Program-made: the position numbers and the translations under genes
Assembly (NCBI RefSeq): GCF_920984735.1
Contig: NZ_CAKLBU010000006.1
Span: forward strand, 180,659-244,658
Reading direction: 5' to 3'
From: Pedobacter sp. Leaf250
Lineage (GTDB): Bacteria > Bacteroidota > Bacteroidia > Sphingobacteriales > Sphingobacteriaceae
Length of the DNA: 64,000 bases
Notes under the pieces: generated by a model
Seen by the model: the letters and a program-made list of their open reading frames with translations, nothing else
Told to the model about the DNA's origin: nothing
Databases searched by the model: none
Shown: positions 57,435 to 64,000 of the stretch, piece after piece
Position numbering within the stretch: the first letter of the stretch is position 1
How the letters are laid out: each line of letters starts with the position of its first letter

Positions 57435-59186
57435 ATGAAGACGGAACAAGCCATGATCGAAGATCTGGCTATCATTAGCGATCGAAGGAGCTGCGCGCTT
57501 TTGGACAAAGCTGCTACCATTAACTGGTATTGCCCTGAGCGCTTTGATACTGAAGCCATTTTTTCTTCTCTCCTCGATGATGAAAGAGGGGGATACTGGT
57601 CAGTCAGCGCGAAGGATAAGGTATTCCTAACTCGCCAATTTGATGGCAGAAGTAGCGTATTATTTACTAGTTTTTCTATCGGCAAAAGTGGATTGACGAT
57701 TACAGATTTCATGCCGTTAGAGGAAAATTTCAGGGGGATTTGTAGGCTTTTTACGAATGCACCATCAACTATTGAAAACAAGGTTAGCATAAGGTCCGAT
57801 TATGGATTAATAGCCGAAGATTACACTATCATATCAACCAAAAGCCTTAAAATAGAGAAATCTGGGCTCTACTTTCATGGTTCGCATCCATTGACAATTG
57901 ATAAAGGTATTATTCATTTTGAAATTCCTGCTGGAGAAAGTGGTTGGGCCTACCTCGGCAAGGCAAATCAAATTAGCAAAGATGAACTACGAAAACTTCT
58001 GCGTACTACACTTCAAAAATGGAAAGAGCTGGAAAAGCTGGTGGATTATCATGGTCCTTATGAGAACCAGGTGCGGTACTCGCTCAGAGCATTGCAGCAG
58101 ATGGTTTATGAGCCTACCGGAGGGATTATAGCAGCTGCCACCACTTCCCTACCTGAAGTAATCTGCGGTGAGCGTAATTATGATTACCGTTATGTTTGGA
58201 TGAGAGATGCGGCGCTAATAACCTCATCACTAACACAAATCATTACAACTGGGGAACTGGAAGAGAAATTTATCGCCTTTGTCTCCGGTGCAATGGAAAA
58301 AAATGGGGAGGACCACATATCATGCTTTTATGCTGTTGATCAAACGAAAGTTTCGCCCGAGATAAGAGAAATTCCACTAAATGGGTATTTGCAAAGTCGG
58401 CCTGTACAGATCGGTAATTCGGCTGCAGATCAATTCCAATTAGATGCTGAAGGCAATATCTTAATTGCTTGTAGCATCATTTATCAAAAAACCGGTAAAG
58501 TGATTTATTGGAATACGGTAGAGAAGATTGCCGACTATATCTGTAAAAACTGGGAACGAAAAGATAATGGGATCTGGGAGGAAGAACAGTTGCAGCATTA
58601 TACTTCCAGCAAGGCATTTGCCGCCCGCGGCCTGGAACTTATTGCACCCTATCAAAAGGATCAGGCTGTGGCTGACAGATGGTTGAAAAATGCAGCAATG
58701 ATACGTGAATTTATTTCGAAGAACTGTTTGACCACTTCCGGTGCATTTGCAGTTCATGCTGGCTCAGAGAATGTAGATCTTTCTGCTGCATTATATGTTC
58801 CCTTCGGGGTTTATGATGCGCACGATGACAACATGTTGGCTACTATTCAGCAACTCGAAAAAAATTACTGTGAAGAGCATCTTTACAGGAGACACTTGCT
58901 TGAGTTTGACTCAGCCAAAGAAGGCGCCTTTTTAGCGGGAAGTTGCTGGATGGCCCATTATTACGCTATTGCGGGCGATCTTCAGCTGTGCAAAAAAATT
59001 CTCGACAAAGTGCTTGATTACAGTAACGACCTAGGCTATTTTTCCGAAGAGGCAGATCTGATGACGGGTCATTCACTTGGTAACTTTCCGCAAACATTCG
59101 TTCACTCCTCTTTTATTTGTGCGGTTAACGGTTACAAACAGGCATTAAAAGGAAATACAACTATTATCAAACCTATAAAACAATAA
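57435..59186 (+). CDS. Glycoside hydrolase family 15 (glucoamylase/trehalase-like)
   Basis: A 583-residue cytoplasmic enzyme. The N-terminal beta-sandwich domain opens with IEDLAIISDRRSCALLDKAATINWYCPERFD (about 8-38), typical of bacterial GH15, and the (alpha/alpha)6 barrel has YRYVWMRDAALITSSL (about 250-265). There is no signal peptide. Such bacterial proteins hydrolyse trehalose or alpha-glucans in the cytoplasm. It begins an operon with an SDR (2-bp gap) and an alpha/beta hydrolase (1-bp gap), an arrangement that fits a stress or storage-sugar role; the substrate is inferred. Confidence 0.92.
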   Translation: MKTEQAMIEDLAIISDRRSCALLDKAATINWYCPERFDTEAIFSSLLDDERGGYWSVSAKDKVFLTRQFDGRSSVLFTSFSIGKSGLTITDFMPLEENFRGICRLFTNAPSTIENKVSIRSDYGLIAEDYTIISTKSLKIEKSGLYFHGSHPLTIDKGIIHFEIPAGESGWAYLGKANQISKDELRKLLRTTLQKWKELEKLVDYHGPYENQVRYSLRALQQMVYEPTGGIIAAATTSLPEVICGERNYDYRYVWMRDAALITSSLTQIITTGELEEKFIAFVSGAMEKNGEDHISCFYAVDQTKVSPEIREIPLNGYLQSRPVQIGNSAADQFQLDAEGNILIACSIIYQKTGKVIYWNTVEKIADYICKNWERKDNGIWEEEQLQHYTSSKAFAARGLELIAPYQKDQAVADRWLKNAAMIREFISKNCLTTSGAFAVHAGSENVDLSAALYVPFGVYDAHDDNMLATIQQLEKNYCEEHLYRRHLLEFDSAKEGAFLAGSCWMAHYYAIAGDLQLCKKILDKVLDYSNDLGYFSEEADLMTGHSLGNFPQTFVHSSFICAVNGYKQALKGNTTIIKPIKQ

Positions 59187-59188
59187 TA

Positions 59189-60004
59189 ATGAATATGAAT
59201 TTAGACATTAAAAACAAAACAGCTGTTATTACTGGTGCAGATTCCGGCATCGGATTGGAAACTGCTATCATCTTAGCAAAAGCAGGAGTGAAGACGGTAT
59301 TGGCGGATCTTGAAGAAGACAGCCTAAAAAAAGCATCTGAAAAACTGCTATCAGCCGTGCCTGAAGCGGAAGTTACCTGGCTTACGGTAGACCTCACTGA
59401 TAATCAAAGTGTATTAAATCTAGCAAAACAGGTTAAAGAAAAGTACGGTCCCGCACATATTTTGATAAACAGTGCAGGTGCGCGTGGAGCCGCCGGAGAC
59501 TTCCTAACTTTAACTGATGAAGATTGGCAGCAAACAATTGACGTGGATTTGATGGGGGCCGTAAGATTATGCAGGGCATTTATTCCTCATTTACAAGAAA
59601 ACAATTGGGGACGGGTCGTATTGGTTTCGTCTGAAAACGCATACCAGCCCTATGAGGAAGAATCCCCGTATAATGCCTGCAAGGCAGGTATCATCAACCT
59701 GTCTAAATGTCTGTCAAGGTCATATTCTAAAGAAGGACTTCTGTTCAACTGTGTCTCACCGGCCTTTATAGAAACCCCGATGACCGACGCCATGATGGAG
59801 GATCTTGCTAAAGAAAGGGGTACAGATAAGGAAGAGGCAATAAAATGGTTTTTGAAGAACAAACGTCCAAATCTTGCTGTTGGAAGAAGGGGAAAACCGG
59901 TAGAAGTAGCTAATGTTATCGCATTTCTATCATCCGGACTTTCAAGTTTCGTAAATGGCAGCAACTACCGCATTGATGGCGGCGCTGTAGAAAACGCATT
60001 CTAA
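59189..60004 (+). CDS. Short-chain dehydrogenase/reductase
   Basis: A 271-residue SDR with cofactor motif TGADSGIG (about 15-22), INSAG (about 92-96), catalytic S/Y/K in VLVSSENAY and YNACKAG. The C-terminal lid with NVIAFLSSGLSSFVNGSNYRIDGG is typical. Substrate unknown. Second gene of the GH15 operon (2 bp after it), itself followed by a hydrolase gene 1 bp on. Confidence 0.9.
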   Translation: MNMNLDIKNKTAVITGADSGIGLETAIILAKAGVKTVLADLEEDSLKKASEKLLSAVPEAEVTWLTVDLTDNQSVLNLAKQVKEKYGPAHILINSAGARGAAGDFLTLTDEDWQQTIDVDLMGAVRLCRAFIPHLQENNWGRVVLVSSENAYQPYEEESPYNACKAGIINLSKCLSRSYSKEGLLFNCVSPAFIETPMTDAMMEDLAKERGTDKEEAIKWFLKNKRPNLAVGRRGKPVEVANVIAFLSSGLSSFVNGSNYRIDGGAVENAF

Positions 60005-60005
60005 G

Positions 60006-60773
60006 ATGAATGGTCCGGAAAATACGGTTAATGGGAATACAAGGATGCAACCTGCTCTGGTATTCCTCCACTATTTTGGCGGCTCGGCCAAAAGCTGGGA
60101 GTTTGTAATTTCACGGCTCGAAAGATATTATTCATGTATCGCGATTGACCTGCCGGGTTTTGGAAACACTGAGATGCTTGCTAAATCTTCGCTTAAGGGT
60201 TACGCAGATTTTGTTCGGCGAGAGTTAATGGCTAAAGGCATAACTTCCTATATTCTGATAGGCCATTCTATGGGTGGTAAGATTGCTTTGCAGTGCGCTG
60301 TAAATGACTACGAAAATGAGCAGGTACAGGGTTTGATTCTGATTGCGCCGTCACCACCCAGCTTTGAAGATATTCCAGAAAGTGAAAAGGCAAAAATGCG
60401 CCAGATTCCGGATTTGAAAGAATCGAGAGCAAAAGTTGACGCAGACACTATCACCAAATTAGTGCATCAAAGGTTAGATATAGCCATTCAAACCCCTTTG
60501 CAGGTTGCCTCGGATGCCAGGAAATGGTGGATTGATGAAGGAACACGTGAATCTATCGCAGATAAAACAAGGCAATTAAAAGTTCCTGTAACTCTTATAG
60601 CTTCAAAAGATGATCCTGCAATTAATTGGGCGATGACACAAGAACAAACTATACCGAATTTATCTCCCGAAATACAAATGGTAACTATTGATGGTATTGG
60701 TCATTTAATGCCTCTGGAAAATCCCGACCTTATTGCGTCGATGATATCAGACACACTAAATAAAAATAAGTAA
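60006..60773 (+). CDS. Alpha/beta hydrolase
   Basis: A 255-residue cytoplasmic hydrolase. It has the oxyanion/first strand LVFLHYFGGSAKSW, nucleophile motif IGHSMGGK (Ser near 94), an Asp in SKDDPAIN and His in GIGHLMPL. The substrate cannot be read from sequence. Last gene of the GH15-SDR-hydrolase operon, which ends at the strong hairpin at 60850-60892. Confidence 0.9.
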   Translation: MNGPENTVNGNTRMQPALVFLHYFGGSAKSWEFVISRLERYYSCIAIDLPGFGNTEMLAKSSLKGYADFVRRELMAKGITSYILIGHSMGGKIALQCAVNDYENEQVQGLILIAPSPPSFEDIPESEKAKMRQIPDLKESRAKVDADTITKLVHQRLDIAIQTPLQVASDARKWWIDEGTRESIADKTRQLKVPVTLIASKDDPAINWAMTQEQTIPNLSPEIQMVTIDGIGHLMPLENPDLIASMISDTLNKNK

Positions 60774-60849
60774 TTTACACCTATTTATTCGCGACCTATA
60801 TACCCAAGTAAAGGTATGTATGAAACAGTCACTAATCGAAACTAAATCA

Positions 60850-60892
60850 AAACCCGGTGCAAGGAATGTTAAACATACCTTGCACCGGGTTT
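60850..60892. terminator. Bidirectional terminator hairpin between two convergent genes
   Basis: AAACCCGGTGCAAGG (60850-60864) pairs perfectly with CCTTGCACCGGGTTT (60878-60892): a 15-bp stem. The Ts at the far arm and As at the near arm allow termination in both directions. It separates the GH15 operon from the YghA-like SDR gene. Confidence 0.8.
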
Positions 60893-60917
60893 ACTTATTA
60901 TGTTATAGTCTGCTAAT

Positions 60918-61814
60918 TTAAGGGTGACCGTTCCCGCCAGCAGATCCATATATCTGTCCGGTAGCATAACTGGCAGCACTATCCGCTAGCTGAACGTAAA
61001 TTGATGCCAACTCAGCCGGCTGTCCAGGACGCCCAAGTGGGGTAACCTCTCCAAATTTGACAATCGCATCCTGAGGCTGTCCACCACTGGTTTGGAGAGG
61101 CGTCCATACTGGACCTGGTGCCACACCATTTACCCTGATTCCTTTTGGCCCGAGCTGCTTTGCTAATGATTTAACAAAGGCAACATTTGCAGCTTTTGTT
61201 TGTGCATAATCAAAAAGGTTTTCTGAAGGGTCGTAGGCCTGCACAGAACTGGTAGCAATGATAACCGAACCTTCCGAAAGGAACGCAAGTGCAGCCTTGG
61301 TAATCCAGAATGGTGCATAGATATTCGTTTTCATTGTGGTATCAAATTGAGCACTGCTTATCTCCTCAAGCGATTCTATCGCCTGTTGATGCCCGGCATT
61401 ATTCACCAAGATGTCTATACCTCCCAATTTCTCTGCTGCTTGGGCAACTAAAGTCTTACAGAATTCTTCTGAGGTAATATCTCCAGCAATGCCATAACCT
61501 TTTCTTCCGGCTGCAGCGATAAGCCTAAGCACTTCGTCTGCATCAGATTGTTCTTGCGGTAAGTAGTTAATTACTACATCTGCACCTTCCCTTGCATATG
61601 CAATCGCAGTAGCGCGTCCGATTCCGGAATCACCACCGGTAATCAGGGCTTTTCTACCTTGCAGTCTTCCTGAACCTTTATATGATTCCTCACCGTGATC
61701 AGGGATTGGATCCATTTTTGAAGCGAGTCCCGGGACTTCCTGCGGTTGTTTTACGAACGGTGGGCGGGGATATTTTGTTAGTGGATTTTCAATTTTTCTT
61801 TGATTTTCTGACAT
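60918..61814 (-). CDS. YghA-like short-chain dehydrogenase (general-stress-protein 39 type)
   Basis: A 298-residue SDR with the extended N-terminus of the YghA/GsiB-cluster type (LTKYPRPPFVKQPQEVPGLASKMDPIPDHGEESYKGSGRLQGRKALITGGDSGIG), NNAG (about 146-149), and SSVQAY...YAQTKAA for the catalytic Ser/Tyr/Lys. Members are glucose- or ribitol-type dehydrogenases linked to general stress. Monocistronic. Confidence 0.93.
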   Translation of the reverse strand: MSENQRKIENPLTKYPRPPFVKQPQEVPGLASKMDPIPDHGEESYKGSGRLQGRKALITGGDSGIGRATAIAYAREGADVVINYLPQEQSDADEVLRLIAAAGRKGYGIAGDITSEEFCKTLVAQAAEKLGGIDILVNNAGHQQAIESLEEISSAQFDTTMKTNIYAPFWITKAALAFLSEGSVIIATSSVQAYDPSENLFDYAQTKAANVAFVKSLAKQLGPKGIRVNGVAPGPVWTPLQTSGGQPQDAIVKFGEVTPLGRPGQPAELASIYVQLADSAASYATGQIYGSAGGNGHP

Positions 61815-62176
61815 CTTGATGTTTTTAAATTATTAAAGTAATTACTTGATCTACTATGTTAAGCGAATTTTAATATTTGCCTCTACAGTATCAATAAGGC
61901 TCAATGTCTTTTGTTTAAATAAATGAAATACATTTACAAATGATGTTTATATAAACTTAATTTTGGAAAGTTTAGTTCCCATTTATTATTCGATAACCAG
62001 ATGTAATTGATACCTTTTTATTTATTTGAACTAAAAAAAACCGTTTCTACAAATTTTTTATTATCGAAAAGGGTATCTAACTTTCCTAGTTAGTCAACTT
62101 GTTATTAGATTATGATAACGAAATATACGTCTACTGAAAAGCCCATTTTCTAGACTGAAAATGGGCAGAGTATGAA
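61815..62176. other. 362-bp spacer
   Basis: Holds the terminator of the upstream hydrolase gene (62141-62166) and the unseen promoter of the SDR gene. Nothing else was recognised. Confidence 0.4.
62141..62166 (-). terminator. Terminator of the chloroperoxidase-like hydrolase gene
   Basis: GCCCATTTTC (62141-62150) and GAAAATGGGC (62157-62166) form a perfect 10-bp stem with a 6-nt loop; on the minus strand a short T-run follows. It lies 11 bp past the hydrolase stop. Confidence 0.8.
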
Positions 62177-63010
62177 TTATCGGCCAATAAAGTTGATTAA
62201 ATCCGCATTAAGCTGATCTTTTGAAGTAATGAAAAGTCCATGCGGCTCCCCTTCATATATGATATATTCAGCGCCGGGGATCATAGCTGCTGCTTGTTCT
62301 CCCGTTGCCTTGATTGGAACAGTCTGATCGTCATCCCCATGAATCACCAATGTAGGAACATTAATAGCCGAAATATCTCCTCTTAAATCAGTCGAGGAAA
62401 ACGAGGTGGCGCAGGCAAGGGTTGACTTTAACGTTGCTTGCATAGCCAAAACAAGGTCATTGGTCAAAATCTGGTCACTAACCGGTTTATTTAGCAAGCT
62501 AACTCCATAAAATTGTTTTCCAAAATCGCCAAGAAAGCCAGCTCTGTCTGCCTGGATGCTACTCGCAATTTCATCGATTTTATCCTGCGGTACTCCCTCG
62601 GGATTATCATCAGTTTGCAACATGAAAGGTGCTATCGAACTGATCAAAACGGCCTTAGAAACCCCTGCACCACCATGCCTGCTAAAATATTTTACAACTT
62701 CTCCTCCTCCCATCGAAAAACCTACAAGTATTGCATTTTCAAGCTGTAACTCCTCGATTATAGCTTTGAGGTCATCTGCAAGGGTATCATAATCGTATCC
62801 TGTCAGGGGTTTATCTGATTTCCCAAAACCTCTTCGGTCATAAGCAATGCATCGGTAACCGGCATCTGTAAGTGCAGCAATCTGATAGTCCCACATCTGA
62901 TGATCGAGTGGCCACCCGTGAATAAGGACAACTGGTGTTCCAGAGCCCAAGTCTTGATAATGAAGATTAACTTCTGTGCCATCCTGGCTGGTAGTTTTTA
63001 TAAATTTCAT
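62177..63010 (-). CDS. Alpha/beta hydrolase, non-heme chloroperoxidase/arylesterase-like
   Basis: A 277-residue cytoplasmic hydrolase: HGWPLDHQMWDYQ (oxyanion region), nucleophile in VGFSMGGGE (Ser near 99), IHGDDDQTVPI with the Asp and GEPHGLFI with the His, all typical of bromo-/chloroperoxidase-type esterases. In cells these are usually plain esterases or lactonases. Monocistronic with its own terminator. Confidence 0.93.
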   Translation of the reverse strand: MKFIKTTSQDGTEVNLHYQDLGSGTPVVLIHGWPLDHQMWDYQIAALTDAGYRCIAYDRRGFGKSDKPLTGYDYDTLADDLKAIIEELQLENAILVGFSMGGGEVVKYFSRHGGAGVSKAVLISSIAPFMLQTDDNPEGVPQDKIDEIASSIQADRAGFLGDFGKQFYGVSLLNKPVSDQILTNDLVLAMQATLKSTLACATSFSSTDLRGDISAINVPTLVIHGDDDQTVPIKATGEQAAAMIPGAEYIIYEGEPHGLFITSKDQLNADLINFIGR

Positions 63011-63459
63011 AGTGTTTTTAATAAATTTCTTATTAAGAAATCAACACAAACAGTAAGAAGTTGTTCGTAATTCTTTGAAAATTGACACTTCCAAATGGTT
63101 TAATTAGATTAATGTCAAAGAATTTTGATTGTCCAGTAAATAATTTTAGCGATTCATTAATAATAGCCTTAGTTGATTGCTGATTTGGTTTTAGTTTCGA
63201 ATCGGCATAGTTTTACATGGTCATAGGTTTTAGCATTTTGGATTGTAAAAGTAAAGTAGATATCTGGTCAAACTGCAACATTACCTGTGTTAAATATTTT
63301 ACAAAGTGTTACATTAAATTTAGAAACAGGATTCTGTCTCAAAAAACGAAGATATCCATCCTGCTATTATGTATCTCTCTTTCAGCTGTAACTTATATAC
63401 ACTAATACAGCCTTGAGAAAAATGTTTCGAAAACGATTAATAAAACTAGTGAAAAAATA
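63011..63459. other. 449-bp spacer with one copy of a dispersed repeat
   Basis: No gene recognised. Copy B of the repeat lies at 63336-63445. Confidence 0.45.
63336..63445. repeat. Dispersed imperfect repeat, copy B
   Basis: Begins GTCTCAAAAAACGAAG, has the core CTTTCAGCTGTAAC and runs on to AAATGTTTCGAAAACG. It is the counterpart of 54244-54350. Confidence 0.45.
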
Positions 63460-64000
63460 CTATAACTTAACTTCGTTCTTCCAAGTTATAGCGGCACTGT
63501 AGTCACTATTAACCTTTAAACACTTTGCGAGGTAAATTTTTGATTTCATATAGTTCTTTTGCATATAATAACATTTTGCGAGTAATAGATATGCTGCTTC
63601 GTCTTTAGCCATTAAACGCTCAGGAAAGGTTGTAGGTTTATTTAAGAGGAAAAAATTTAAGTTGTTTATTCCTTGTTCCAGATTTTTCCCAGATTTCACT
63701 GCCAGTACTCCCAGTCTATATTTATAAATAGATGACTTTGTATAATCATATGCTTCTTCAAGGACAGACCAAGCCTTATCGAAATCTTTAAGGCCATCTA
63801 CATACATCGTGGAAAGCCAAGAGTAGCCGTTAGAAGTATAGGCTTTTCCAAATTTCTTACCGGATTCTATTGACATCGTAAGTTTGTATAAATAGGTTTT
63901 GAGAATTGCTGTCAGAATATAATTTTGTTCAGCATAAAAGATCCAGCAAAGAGAAGGAATAAGACTTTTACTTGTCATTGGCCAATAAGGTCCTTCAGGA
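63460..64000 (-). CDS. TPR-like protein, C-terminal part (runs off right edge)
   Basis: The frame ends at 63460 and stays open to the window edge, beyond the ATG at 63978, so it is likely a C-terminal part. The visible part has helical repeats (TSNGYSWLSTMYVDGLKDFDKAWSVLEEAYDYTK; KYRLGVLAVKSGKNLEQGINNL; AKDEAAYLLLAKCYYMQKNYMKSKIYLAKCLKVN) that fit tetratricopeptide repeats. Function unknown. Confidence 0.7.
   Translation of the reverse strand, partial: PEGPYWPMTSKSLIPSLCWIFYAEQNYILTAILKTYLYKLTMSIESGKKFGKAYTSNGYSWLSTMYVDGLKDFDKAWSVLEEAYDYTKSSIYKYRLGVLAVKSGKNLEQGINNLNFFLLNKPTTFPERLMAKDEAAYLLLAKCYYMQKNYMKSKIYLAKCLKVNSDYSAAITWKNEVKL

Overview
This window reads as the chromosome of a Bacteroidota bacterium, most likely from the Sphingobacteriaceae and close to Pedobacter. 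The signs are SusC/SusD pairs, many Cys-lipoprotein signal peptides, AT-rich spacers, TAnnTTTG-type -7 promoter boxes instead of the E. coli type, and start codons without strong Shine-Dalgarno sequences. No rRNA, tRNA, CRISPR array or intact insertion sequence was seen. The genus is inferred, not shown.

1-22.2 kb is a beta-mannan polysaccharide utilisation locus (PUL). One eight-gene minus-strand operon (18525 down to 4318) encodes SusC, SusD, a second SusC and SusD, a DUF1735 lipoprotein, a DUF5060 glycoside hydrolase, a GH26 beta-mannanase and a CE1-type esterase. Around it, on separate promoters, lie a GH30 enzyme with a type B carboxylesterase, a mannobiose/cellobiose 2-epimerase, an AraC regulator, and a sodium:sugar symporter with a GH130 phosphorylase. 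Together they give a full route: outer-membrane binding and import, depolymerisation and deacetylation, inner-membrane uptake of mannobiose, epimerisation to mannosyl-glucose, and phosphorolysis to mannose 1-phosphate and glucose. Four of these promoters share a 17-bp element placed 19-20 bp upstream of the -7 box, so I infer one regulon.

22.5-34.5 kb is mixed. It holds a membrane TPR/LuxR regulator, small membrane proteins, a carboxypeptidase-D-like/alpha-beta hydrolase fusion, an acetyltransferase plus hydrolase-cupin operon facing its own AraC gene, and a PAS histidine kinase with a single-domain response regulator.

34.5-46.8 kb is gene-poor. It has a UvrD-type helicase with an extra C-terminal DNA-binding-like domain, two Crp/Fnr-like regulators, a duplicated promoter cassette, a TetR/MFS efflux pair with clear palindromic operators, broken radC-like and ASCH-domain genes, and a 1.5-kb noncoding stretch with strong hairpins and plus-strand terminators that no annotated gene explains.

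46.8-64 kb holds oxidoreductase and stress-type genes: SDRs, SnoaL-like, NmrA-like and DUF2147 proteins, two paralogous AraC regulators in opposite orientation, an S41 peptidase, a GH15-SDR-hydrolase operon, a YghA-like SDR, a chloroperoxidase-like hydrolase, and a partial TPR protein running off the right edge.
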